A stretch of DNA of 64,000 nt from Aliisedimentitalea scapharcae (GTDB lineage Bacteria > Pseudomonadota > Alphaproteobacteria > Rhodobacterales > Rhodobacteraceae). The notes under the pieces are model-generated. The model saw nothing but the letters and a program-made list of their open reading frames with translations. It ran no database searches and was not told where the DNA came from. Position 1 is the stretch's first letter, and each line of letters starts with the position of its first letter. The translations under genes and the position numbers were made by a program. The DNA is taken from assembly GCF_045277565.1 (NCBI RefSeq), contig NZ_CP123584.1:3410001-3474000 (forward strand), given 5' to 3'. Below, piece by piece: positions 33,338-41,320 of this stretch.

Positions 33338-33946
33338 TCAGATCCAGATCAACCCCAGCGCAATGGCCCACATGGTCAGGCCGATCCCGATGTCCAGCAC
33401 CTGCCATGCCCGTGGACGTGCAAAAACCGGTGCCAGAGCCCGGGCCCCATAGCCAAGCGAAAAGAAAAACGTAAAACTGGCCAGCGCAGCACCAATGCCA
33501 AACACCAATTGGCTGGGATATTGCGCCGAAACCGACCCCAGCAATACCACCGTATCCAGATAGACATGTGGATTCAGCCAGGTCAGCGCCAGCACCGTTG
33601 CCAAGGCTGGCCACAAGGCCGGTTCTCCGCCCGTCTGCGCCTGCGCGCTGGTCAGCGCCGCCCCCCCGGTCCAACCCGACCTGAGGTTCCGGGCACCATA
33701 CACGATCAAAAACACCGCCCCTCCATACCGCATCACCTGTTCGAACCAGGGCCAGGCCATTGCCAGCGTGCCAAACCCGGTGACACCGGCCGCAATCAGC
33801 ACGGCATCCGACGTGGCACAGGTCAAGCAGATCCAAAAGACATGTTGCCGCTTCAACCCCTGTCGCAAGACAAAGGCATTCTGCGCACCGATCGCCATGA
33901 TCAGACTGAAACCAAGCGCAAAGCCGGCGATCAAAGATGGAGACAT
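33338..33946 (-). CDS. LysE/ArgO family amino acid exporter
   Basis: The product is 202 residues with six membrane helices. The N-terminus GFALGFSLIMAIGAQNAFVLRQG carries the LysE motif GAQNAFVLRQGL, and TWLNPHVYLDTVVLLG is the second family block. LysE/ArgO proteins export L-lysine or L-arginine. The divergent neighbour is an ArgP-type LysR regulator, the classic pairing (lysE-lysG, argO-argP), which strongly supports basic amino acid export induced by internal lysine or arginine. Confidence 0.9.
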   Translation of the reverse strand: MSPSLIAGFALGFSLIMAIGAQNAFVLRQGLKRQHVFWICLTCATSDAVLIAAGVTGFGTLAMAWPWFEQVMRYGGAVFLIVYGARNLRSGWTGGAALTSAQAQTGGEPALWPALATVLALTWLNPHVYLDTVVLLGSVSAQYPSQLVFGIGAALASFTFFFSLGYGARALAPVFARPRAWQVLDIGIGLTMWAIALGLIWI

Positions 33947-33980
33947 ATGGACGGTTCCTGTGTGCGTGTTCAAAATTGAC

Positions 33981-34000
33981 TACGGCCTCGCGTTTGCGTA
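33981..34000. promoter_or_regulatory. Candidate ArgP (LysR) box between lysE/argO and argP
   Basis: TACG and CGTA arms are separated by 12 bases in the 92-base divergent gap, the general form of a LysR recognition dyad. The site is roughly 35-40 bases from both start codons. It is an inference from position and symmetry only. Confidence 0.35.
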
Positions 34001-34038
34001 ATCAAATTAATTAATGTGTCCCCAGATTAGAGTTTCTT

Positions 34039-34923
34039 ATGCAGTTTGACCCCCATCAGCTCGCTGCCCTGTCCGAAGTCCTGCGTCTTGGGTCGTTCGA
34101 GGCGGCCGCCGGTCAATTGTCGGTAACCCCTTCGGCGATTTCCCAACGGATCAAAGCATTGGAAGACCGAACAGGGGCCGCGTTGATCCGACGGGGAACC
34201 CCGTGTGTCGGCACGCCGCTGGGGATCAGATTGGCCAAACACGCCGAAGACATCGGCCTTCTGGAAGCACAATTGAGCCGGGAACTGTCCCTGGATGGCG
34301 GACCCGCGCCAGCCCGGCTGCGTGTGGCGGTGAATGCGGACAGCCTGGCCACATGGTTTGTCGCGGCCATGGAGCAGGTGCCCGATCTGCTGTTCGACCT
34401 GGTGCTGGACGATCAGGATCACAGCGCCGACTGGCTGCGACGCGGCGCGGTCAGTGCCACGGTCTGTGCCCGTGACAAGCCGGTTGCCGGATGCGACATG
34501 CACGATCTGGGAGTGCTGCGCTATGTGGCAGTCGCCAGCCCCGCGTTTCACGAACGCTGGTTTGCACAGGGTGTCACGCGCGAAACGCTGGCTCAGGCAC
34601 CGATGCTGACCTTCAATGCCAAAGACGCCCTGCAGCAAATCTGGCTCGACACCTACATAGGCACGAAACTGGCCCCACCCAGCCATTTTCTACCGTCTTC
34701 ACATGCCTTTGTGGATGCCGCCCGAGCAAACATCGGCTGGGGCATGATGCCGTTCGCGCAGATACGTGGACATCTGAAACATGCCCGGCTGATCCCATTG
34801 CTGCCCAAAGCAGATATTGGCGTGACCCTGAGCTGGCAGGTAAACAGAATTATGGCTCCGGCGCTGAAACCCGTAACACGCGCCGTAATCGACGCGGCAA
34901 CAAAAGTGCTGCACAAGACCTGA
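34039..34923 (+). CDS. argP: LysR family regulator ArgP/LysG
   Basis: The product is 294 residues. The N-terminal helix-turn-helix DPHQLAALSEVLRLGSFEAAAGQLSVTPSAISQRIKALE has the ArgP/IciA/LysG pattern, including SQRIKALED. The effector domain follows (ARLRVAVNADSLATWF..., then LGVLRYVAVASPAFHERWF). The pairing with a divergent LysE/ArgO exporter indicates a regulator that senses basic amino acids and activates the exporter gene. Confidence 0.9.
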   Translation: MQFDPHQLAALSEVLRLGSFEAAAGQLSVTPSAISQRIKALEDRTGAALIRRGTPCVGTPLGIRLAKHAEDIGLLEAQLSRELSLDGGPAPARLRVAVNADSLATWFVAAMEQVPDLLFDLVLDDQDHSADWLRRGAVSATVCARDKPVAGCDMHDLGVLRYVAVASPAFHERWFAQGVTRETLAQAPMLTFNAKDALQQIWLDTYIGTKLAPPSHFLPSSHAFVDAARANIGWGMMPFAQIRGHLKHARLIPLLPKADIGVTLSWQVNRIMAPALKPVTRAVIDAATKVLHKT

Positions 34924-34943
34924 GCGCAGCGCTCACCACCGAG

Positions 34944-34994
34944 CCAAGACTTTTCCAGGAAAGTCTTGGCAAAATTTTTCCTAAAAATTTTGCC
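34944..34994 (+). repeat. Two abutting perfect hairpins after argP
   Basis: First stem: CCAAGACTTT (34944-34953) with AAAGTCTTGG (34960-34969). Second stem: GGCAAAATTTTT (34968-34979) with AAAAATTTTGCC (34983-34994), only three unpaired bases. The two share the GG at 34968-34969, so they are mutually exclusive at that point. Just before, TGAGCGC-A-GCGCTCA overlaps the argP stop. Together with the next terminator this makes four symmetrical structures in about 115 bases. Confidence 0.75.
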
Positions 34995-35005
34995 GCGAGA
35001 CATAC

Positions 35006-35036
35006 AAAAGCCGCCCTGTCTGGGGCGGCTTTTGTT
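35006..35036. terminator. Bidirectional terminator between argP and yebC
   Basis: Eleven-base perfect arms AAAAGCCGCCC (35006-35016) and GGGCGGCTTTT (35023-35033) with a six-base loop. A and T runs on both sides allow termination of argP (plus) and of yebC (minus), whose stop is 17 bases further on. Confidence 0.88.
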
Positions 35037-35052
35037 GACAGATGTCACGCGA

Positions 35053-35793
35053 TCAAAGCTGTTCCATAACCTCGTCGGAGGCTTCGAAATTGGTTGTGAC
35101 GCGTTGTACGTCATCGTCGTCTTCCAGCGCATCGACCAGCTTCATGAGCTTTTGCATGCCTTCCAGGTCCAATTCGGTTGTGGTGGTGGGCTTCCAAACC
35201 AATTTGGTCGACTCGGATTCACCCAGAGCGCTTTCCAATGCATTGGAAACATCGTTCAAATCGGTGTCCGCGCAATAGATGATGTGCCCGTCATCCGAGC
35301 TCTCCACATCTTCAGCTCCCGCTTCGATCGCAGCCTCGAACACCGCATCCGCATCACCGGCCTCAGCGCCATAAACCACTTCGCCCTTGCGATCGAACAT
35401 GAAGCCAACGGATCCGGTTTCGCCCAGATTGCCGCCATTCTTGGAGAAGGTAGAGCGTACGACCGACGCCGTGCGATTGCGGTTGTCGGTCATTGCCTCG
35501 ACGATCACGGCCACACCGCTGGGGCCGTAACCCTCATAGCGGATTTCTTCGTAATCATCCCCATCACCTGCGGTCGATTTCTTGATCGCGCGGTCAATCA
35601 CGTCCTTGGGGACCGATTGGGACTTGGCTTCTTTTACAGCCAAGCGCAGACGCGGGTTCTTTTCCGGATCAGGATCGCCCATTTTAGCGGCGACGGTGAT
35701 TTCCTTGGACAGTTTCGAAAACAGTTTCGAGCGCGCCGCGTCCTGGCGCCCTTTGCGGTGTTGAATATTTGCCCATTTGGAATGGCCGGCCAT
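35053..35793 (-). CDS. yebC: YebC/PmpR family protein
   Basis: The 246-residue product begins MAGHSKWANIQHRKGRQDA, the invariant family N-terminus. It has the three-domain YebC layout with NPRLRLAVKEAKSQSVPKDVIDRAI and the acidic C-terminal domain. Such proteins were described as transcriptional regulators (PmpR), and more recently YebC-type factors have been linked to translation of difficult proline-rich stretches. Here the neighbours give no clue, and the ruvC neighbourhood often seen in other bacteria is absent. Confidence 0.93.
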   Translation of the reverse strand: MAGHSKWANIQHRKGRQDAARSKLFSKLSKEITVAAKMGDPDPEKNPRLRLAVKEAKSQSVPKDVIDRAIKKSTAGDGDDYEEIRYEGYGPSGVAVIVEAMTDNRNRTASVVRSTFSKNGGNLGETGSVGFMFDRKGEVVYGAEAGDADAVFEAAIEAGAEDVESSDDGHIIYCADTDLNDVSNALESALGESESTKLVWKPTTTTELDLEGMQKLMKLVDALEDDDDVQRVTTNFEASDEVMEQL

Positions 35794-35914
35794 GGTGCGT
35801 TCCCATATTTAATTCATCTGACTGGCGCCCATATAGCCCCGAGCGCCCCCTAGGTTCAAGGCTCGCCACGATTGCAATGGTTGCCCATGCGCGCCCGCAC
35901 GCTAAAGTGGCCGG

Positions 35915-37687
35915 ATGACACAAGATCAAATCATTCTTTTCTGCCTTTTTGGTGCCGTTTTCATTCTGCTGCTCTGGGGCAAGTATCGCTATGATCTGGT
36001 GGCGTTTTCAGCGTTGATGGCGGGCGTCGTTCTGGGCGTTGTACCGACCAAGGAGGCGTTTTCAGGCTTTGGCCATCCCGCGACACTGGTTGTGGCGCTG
36101 GTGCTGATCGTTTCCGCAGGGCTGGTGCGCTCCGGCGCGGTGTTTCTGATCACCCGGACATTGGTTGATGCCTCTCGTGGGCTGGGCGCGCATATCGCGC
36201 TGATGGGCGGGATTGGTGCGGTGTTATCGGCGTTCATGAACAATGTCGCCGCCTTGGCGCTGTTGATGCCTGTGGACATGCAGACCGCACGCAAGGCCGG
36301 TCGGGCACCGGGGCTCAGCCTGATGCCGCTGTCGTTTGCCACCATTCTGGGCGGCATGGCCACGCTGATCGGCACGCCCCCCAACATCATCATCGCCGCC
36401 ATCCGGGGCGAAGCGACCGGCACGCCCTTTGCCATGTTCGACTTTGCACCCGTGGGCGGCATTGCCGCGCTGGCTGGATTGGCCTTTGTGGCGCTGATTG
36501 GCTGGCGTTTCATTCCGGCGCGGGATGATTCCGGCGATAGCTCCAGCGCATTGGCCCAGTATATTGCAGAGCTGACCATTCCCGCAGACTCCCCGCTGAT
36601 CGGCAAACGGCTGGCCGAACTGGACAGCGATGCGGAACAGGCCGATGTTGCCCTGCTGGGGTTGATCCGGGATGGTAAACGCCGCTATGGGCGCGCCGCC
36701 AACGCGGTTCTGCGCGCCGAAGACACGCTGGTGATCGAGGCGGTCCCCGAAGCGCTGGACGAATTTCGCGCCGCATTGTCGCTGGGATTTTCCGATGCGC
36801 AGCGGCAGGAAAAGGTGACGGCCGCAGGCGAAGGTCTCGACGTGATCGAGGTGGTGGTCCCGGAAACCGCCCGGATTGCCGGGCGCACGGCCCAAGGTCT
36901 GGGGCTGGCCTGGCGCCAAAGCACTGTGTTGATGGGAATTTCACGCCAGGGGCGGCGCATCACCAAACAAATGCGCAAAACAGAAGTGATGCCCGGCGAC
37001 ATTCTGTTGCTGTTGTGCCCGCGCGACAGGGGTCCGGATGTAACCGAATGGCTGGGCTGTCTGCCGCTGGCCGAACGGGGACTGGCGGTGACCGCCAATG
37101 AAAAGGTCTGGCTGGCGATCGGACTGTTTGCGGCGGCCGTTGCGGCGGCCAGCTTTGGGTTGCTGTATCTGCCGGTGGCGCTGGGGTTGGTGGTGGTGGC
37201 CTATGTGCTGACCAAGATCCTGCCGATTGCGGGATTGTATGACCATGTGGAATGGCCGGTTGTGGTGTTGTTGGGCTCAATGATCCCGCTGGGGGCGGCT
37301 CTGGACAGCTCGGGCGGGACGCAGTTGATTGCCAATGCGTTGATCGGACTGACCCAGGGGTTGCCGGCCTGGGCAGTTCTGACCGTGCTGATGGTGGTGA
37401 CCATGACCCTGTCGGATGTCTTGAACAACACCGCGACCACTATTGTCGCGGCCCCGGTCGGCATCCAGATGGCGACCACATTGGGCGTGTCCCCCGATCC
37501 GTTTCTGATGGCGGTGGCGGTGGCGGCTTCGGCGGCGTTTCTGACCCCGATCGGGCACAAGAACAACACCCTGATCCTGGGCCCCGGAGGGTATCAGTTT
37601 GGCGATTACTGGCGTATTGGCCTGCCGCTGGAGGTGCTGATCGTTGCGGTGTCGATCCCGGCCATTCTGGTCTTTTGGCCGATGTAG
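35915..37687 (+). CDS. SLC13/DASS family permease with TrkA-C domains
   Basis: The protein is 590 residues. The N-terminal membrane half has the SNT-like motif FMNNVAALALLMPV and TPPNIIIAA. A central cytoplasmic insert (about 215-385) contains two RCK/TrkA-C-like domains (ELTIPADSPLIGKRLAELD, then EVVVPETARIAGRT). The C-terminal membrane half has the second motif LNNTATTIVAAPVG. Such carriers move sulfate, dicarboxylates or related anions with Na+. The substrate is not determinable; sulfate would fit with the sulfate-releasing betC in the same window, but this is weak inference. Confidence 0.85.
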   Translation: MTQDQIILFCLFGAVFILLLWGKYRYDLVAFSALMAGVVLGVVPTKEAFSGFGHPATLVVALVLIVSAGLVRSGAVFLITRTLVDASRGLGAHIALMGGIGAVLSAFMNNVAALALLMPVDMQTARKAGRAPGLSLMPLSFATILGGMATLIGTPPNIIIAAIRGEATGTPFAMFDFAPVGGIAALAGLAFVALIGWRFIPARDDSGDSSSALAQYIAELTIPADSPLIGKRLAELDSDAEQADVALLGLIRDGKRRYGRAANAVLRAEDTLVIEAVPEALDEFRAALSLGFSDAQRQEKVTAAGEGLDVIEVVVPETARIAGRTAQGLGLAWRQSTVLMGISRQGRRITKQMRKTEVMPGDILLLLCPRDRGPDVTEWLGCLPLAERGLAVTANEKVWLAIGLFAAAVAAASFGLLYLPVALGLVVVAYVLTKILPIAGLYDHVEWPVVVLLGSMIPLGAALDSSGGTQLIANALIGLTQGLPAWAVLTVLMVVTMTLSDVLNNTATTIVAAPVGIQMATTLGVSPDPFLMAVAVAASAAFLTPIGHKNNTLILGPGGYQFGDYWRIGLPLEVLIVAVSIPAILVFWPM

Positions 37688-37696
37688 AACACCGTC

Positions 37697-38695
37697 TTAA
37701 TTCAGAATTCGCCGCTTGCGGGTTTCGCTGGGGCTTTCGCCGAACCGCGCGGTGTATTGCGCCGAGAACCGGCTGAGATGTGAAAACCCGGCCGCACCGG
37801 CGATGCGGGCGATGGTGTCATGCGGGGGGCTTTCCTGTAACAGGAACCGCGCCAGATTCAGCCGCAACAACCGCAGGTATTCCAACGGCGTCATGCCCAG
37901 GCATTGCTTGAACGCCAGTTGCAGGTTGCGCGGCGAGGTCCCCACCGCGCTGGCCACGTCGGTCACGCTGAGCGGATCAGCCAGATGCGCACGCATATGG
38001 TCCTGCGCCCGTTTCACATAGGGCGACGGTGATTTCAGCACCGGATGGTCCAGCAGCGGGGCAATATTGCTGGGCTGGGAGTAGATAAGCCCAGCGATCA
38101 GTTCATCCTCGACCACGGCCTGGGTCAATTGGTGATCAAGGCCCAGCAATTGACCACGATCCACCGCCGCCACAGCAGATTGGAACAACGTCAACCAGCG
38201 GCGCATTTCGTCCCGGCGGCCGTCAATCTGGGGCAGGAACCGCACAGGGGCCGTCAACGCAGTGCCCGAAATCCGTTCGGCCACCCGTGTCAGCTGGTCC
38301 CGGTCGATCTGTAACAACAGCTGTTCACAGCCCGCATGCCAGCGCATGGCCGTGTGGCGATCCGGGTTCAGGATTGACGCCACACCCGCGCCGGTCTCGA
38401 CTTCGTCCAGCCCGTTGCGCACCAGCGCATGGCCGGTCAGCGGCACCTGGATCAAATAAAAAGACCCCAGCTCGCCGGGTTCGATTTCCACATCGGCACC
38501 ATAGCGGATGTAGTTATAGGACAACGCCTGCCCCTGGGCCCGGTTCTGGCAGGCGTCGAATTGATCCCGCGCCGATTGGCGTTCCAGCCGGTGACCGCAG
38601 AAATTGCGCGCCACCAGATCGCGCGCCTGATCCAGATCACCGGTCTGGAATTGGCAATACGCGTTCAAGGGGGCGCTCAATGGGGCTGTCGTCAT
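37697..38695 (-). CDS. AraC family transcriptional regulator
   Basis: This regulator carries an AraC-binding-2-type ligand domain followed by the double helix-turn-helix (HLADPLSVTDVASAVGTSPRNLQLAFKQ, then IARIAGAAGFSHLSRFSAQYTARFGESPSETRK). The longest frame would start with TTG at 38728, so the ATG at 38695 (332 residues) was preferred; the ATG at 38707 is also possible. It is divergent from the cupin/monooxygenase pair across 165 bases and is their likely activator, sensing the pair's substrate. Confidence 0.82.
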   Translation of the reverse strand: MTTAPLSAPLNAYCQFQTGDLDQARDLVARNFCGHRLERQSARDQFDACQNRAQGQALSYNYIRYGADVEIEPGELGSFYLIQVPLTGHALVRNGLDEVETGAGVASILNPDRHTAMRWHAGCEQLLLQIDRDQLTRVAERISGTALTAPVRFLPQIDGRRDEMRRWLTLFQSAVAAVDRGQLLGLDHQLTQAVVEDELIAGLIYSQPSNIAPLLDHPVLKSPSPYVKRAQDHMRAHLADPLSVTDVASAVGTSPRNLQLAFKQCLGMTPLEYLRLLRLNLARFLLQESPPHDTIARIAGAAGFSHLSRFSAQYTARFGESPSETRKRRILN

Positions 38696-38860
38696 CTCTG
38701 TTCGCATGGTTCGCAGAATGGCCCCCAAACCCCGAATTCACAAAGCGTTTCGTCTTCTTTACCATAAAACATGTGCAGAAAATTTCGCTTTTCGGATATT
38801 CGGGGGCCAAATCCCTGCCTAGCCTGATTGAAAAACCAATCCATAAAGGAGAACAGGGAA

Positions 38861-39322
38861 ATGCAAATGGACGCGGGAATCACCGCCACGGACGCCGGAG
38901 TAGACGGCAAATCCTGGAATGTGGTCGGTCACATCTACACCCCGAAACTGCACAGCGACAACGCGATGCTGTGGCATGCGGTCATTCCGGCCGACACCTT
39001 TGTGCCGCCGCATGTGCACCCGACGCAGGACGAATGGATCTATATGCTGGAGGGCAACATGGAGGTCGACTTCGGCTATGAGAGCGGCAATGTCGTCGCC
39101 CACAAGGCCGGACCGGGCGACATGATCCAGATGCCGCGCGGCGTGGCGCATGGGGTGTTCAACCGATCAGGTGCCGAGGCGAAATGCCTGTTCGGCGTGG
39201 CCCCGTCGCGCAAGCTGTTTGACCTGTTCATCGCGCTCGATGGTGTGACCGACCCGGCCGAGCTGGTCCGCCTGTCGGCCCTGCACGAGGTCGATTTTCT
39301 GCCCCCTCCGGCAGACGCATAA
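38861..39322 (+). CDS. Cupin domain protein
   Basis: The ATG at 38861 has AAAGGAGAAC upstream and gives 153 residues. The cupin motif 1 is visible as PPHVHPTQDEWIYMLEGNMEV (metal ligands His, His, Glu) and motif 2 as PGDMIQMPRGVAHGVFN. It may be an enzyme such as a dioxygenase or isomerase, or a ligand-binding partner. It is 17 bases ahead of the flavin monooxygenase gene and presumably cotranscribed with it under the divergent AraC regulator. Confidence 0.8.
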   Translation: MQMDAGITATDAGVDGKSWNVVGHIYTPKLHSDNAMLWHAVIPADTFVPPHVHPTQDEWIYMLEGNMEVDFGYESGNVVAHKAGPGDMIQMPRGVAHGVFNRSGAEAKCLFGVAPSRKLFDLFIALDGVTDPAELVRLSALHEVDFLPPPADA

Positions 39323-39339
39323 GCCGGGAGAACAACGAA

Positions 39340-40827
39340 ATGGTAAAACGCAAGAACGTCGCCATCATTGGCGGCGGGGTCTCCGGCTTGGCTGCGGCCA
39401 AGGCATTTGATGAACGCGGACACCGGGTGTTCGGGTTTGAACGCACCCATGATTTTGGCGGTGTGTGGGAGCTGTCGCGCTCCTACCCCGATGTGCAAAC
39501 CCAAAGCCCCAAGGATCTGTATTGTTACACCGATCATCCGATGCCGGACGAGTATCCCGAATGGCCCAAGGGGCCACAGGTGCATGCCTATCTGCATTCC
39601 TATGCGGCCAAACATGATCTGACCCGGCTGTTCCAGCTGAACACCAACATTCTGTCGATGGACCGTCGTGCCGATGGCCAACCGGGCTGGACCCTGACCA
39701 TCGACCGGGCGGGCAGTGTCAGCAGCGAAGATTTCGACTTTGTCGCAATTTGCACTGGCCAGTTTTCCGACAAGAACATCATCTCCCACCCCGGTCAGGA
39801 CGCGTTCATCGCGAACGGCGGTCAGGTGATGCATTCGTCGGAGTACGTCGACAGCGCCATCGCCAAGGGCAAGAATGTGCTCGTGCTGGGTGGGTCGAAA
39901 TCGGCCACCGATCTGGTGGTGAACGCGGCCAAGAACGGTGCCAAATCCGCCACGATGGTCTATCGCGAAAACGTCTGGCGGGTGCCGTATTTTGTCGGCG
40001 GCATCAACTTTAAACGACTGCTGTACATGCGCGCGCAAGAACAGCAGTTCAATCAATGGGGCAAATCCCCGTTCCAGCGGGTGATTGCGGCGGTGTTCAA
40101 ACCGCTGGTCTGGGCCAACTTTCGTGGGCTCGAAACCCTGCTCAAGGCGCAATTGGGTCTGAAAAAATGGAACATGGTGCCCGACAGCCCGATCGAAAAG
40201 GAAGCCTGTTGTTCGCTGCCGATTGTGACACCGGGGCTGTTCGAAGGGTTCCGGGACGGGTCAATCAAACCCATTCAGGGCACGATTGATCACTATGAAC
40301 CGGGTCACGCGGTGCTGACCACCGGCGACAGGATCCCCTGTGATCTGTCGGTTCTGGCCGTGGGCTGGAAGCTGGGGATTCCCTATCTGGCGCAGGAATA
40401 CCGCGACAAGTTGATCGAGAGCGACGGCCAGTATCGGGTTTATCGACTGTCGGTGAACCCGGATCTGCCGGATATGGGGTTTGTCGGGTTCAATTCGTCC
40501 TTCTGCACCATCCTGTCGGCGGAAATGGTCGCCAATTGGCTGGTGCGCTATGCCGATGGTCAGCTGGCGCAACAGCCCAGCGCCCAGCAGATGAACGAGA
40601 ATATGGAGATGATGCTGAACTGGCGGCGCAAGGAACGCCCCTCGGCCCAGGTCTATGGTGGGCTGTGTTCGGCACCGTTCCATTTCAAACATTTCGACGA
40701 ATTGCTGGCCGACATCGGCGCAACGAAACGCAAGCGGGACAATCCGCTGGCCGAGCAATTTTCCTACCCGGATGCCAAATCCTATGGTGAATTCCTGGCC
40801 TCGGCCCCGCAATACAGCGCGGCCTGA
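39340..40827 (+). CDS. Flavin-containing monooxygenase-like protein
   Basis: The protein is 495 residues with two dinucleotide-binding sites: FAD in NVAIIGGGVSGLAAAKAF at the N-terminus and NADPH in VLVLGGSKSATDLVV near residue 185. The interval CTGQFSDKNIISHPG and the later HSSEYVD correspond to the FMO/BVMO fingerprint region. It probably oxygenates an N- or S-containing substrate or performs Baeyer-Villiger oxidation. The well-known trimethylamine monooxygenase Tmm is a relative, but the identity cannot be judged. Terminator follows directly. Confidence 0.82.
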   Translation: MVKRKNVAIIGGGVSGLAAAKAFDERGHRVFGFERTHDFGGVWELSRSYPDVQTQSPKDLYCYTDHPMPDEYPEWPKGPQVHAYLHSYAAKHDLTRLFQLNTNILSMDRRADGQPGWTLTIDRAGSVSSEDFDFVAICTGQFSDKNIISHPGQDAFIANGGQVMHSSEYVDSAIAKGKNVLVLGGSKSATDLVVNAAKNGAKSATMVYRENVWRVPYFVGGINFKRLLYMRAQEQQFNQWGKSPFQRVIAAVFKPLVWANFRGLETLLKAQLGLKKWNMVPDSPIEKEACCSLPIVTPGLFEGFRDGSIKPIQGTIDHYEPGHAVLTTGDRIPCDLSVLAVGWKLGIPYLAQEYRDKLIESDGQYRVYRLSVNPDLPDMGFVGFNSSFCTILSAEMVANWLVRYADGQLAQQPSAQQMNENMEMMLNWRRKERPSAQVYGGLCSAPFHFKHFDELLADIGATKRKRDNPLAEQFSYPDAKSYGEFLASAPQYSAA

Positions 40828-40831
40828 CCGC

Positions 40832-40865
40832 TTTCCCCCCGCCCAATCCGGTCGGGGGGAAATTT
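40832..40865 (+). terminator. Terminator after the cupin/monooxygenase pair
   Basis: Ten-base perfect arms TTTCCCCCCG (40832-40841) and CGGGGGGAAA (40853-40862), followed by TTT, five bases after the monooxygenase stop codon. Confidence 0.85.
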
Positions 40866-41042
40866 ATGCCGCCCAGAGCGCAGGCCAGAGCACAAACCTG
40901 AGCACAATGCCCGACCGCATATACCGGCGTTGAGAAGCCAAGACTTGGGATCTGATCTGGAAGAATGGGACGCGAACTCAACACTTCTTGATCCAAGCAG
41001 TATCTCGCACAACCCCGACGCAAATGCGCAGGAACAGTCGCT

Positions 41043-41306
41043 GTGAGCTATGGTTCACAGGATCAGCAAGGGAGAGCCATCAGGTTGTTGGACCCGAAAG
41101 GTCGGCGTACTGTGGCCCAGGGCCGCCAACAGGACGCGTTGGACGACCCCCTTGCACTGGGGCGGCAGGTCGGCGGAACAGGTGATGCCTTTCCCGCCGA
41201 GATGGGCGACATGACAGCGGTGGAGCATCTGTCCACCATTGCGCTGTCTGACACCACCTACGTGACCGAAGTGACCCTCGGACCGCACCGCTCACCCTAT
41301 CAATAA
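41043..41306 (+). CDS. Doubtful small ORF in a 490-base gap
   Basis: An 87-codon frame with a GTG start lies in the otherwise empty stretch 40866-41320. The product is polar, without signal peptide or known motif (ends VTEVTLGPHRSPYQ). The only support is codon composition that looks acceptable and a stop ahead of the convergent deacetylase gene. The rest of the stretch shows nothing I can name. It may be a decayed remnant. Confidence 0.25.
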   Translation: MSYGSQDQQGRAIRLLDPKGRRTVAQGRQQDALDDPLALGRQVGGTGDAFPAEMGDMTAVEHLSTIALSDTTYVTEVTLGPHRSPYQ

Positions 41307-41320
41307 GAACCTTTAGCCCT

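Noticed and set aside
34944..34994. Insertion sequence or MITE ends
   Set aside because: The hairpins are short and perfect, without target-site duplication or transposase; they are better described as 3' structures or a small repeat.
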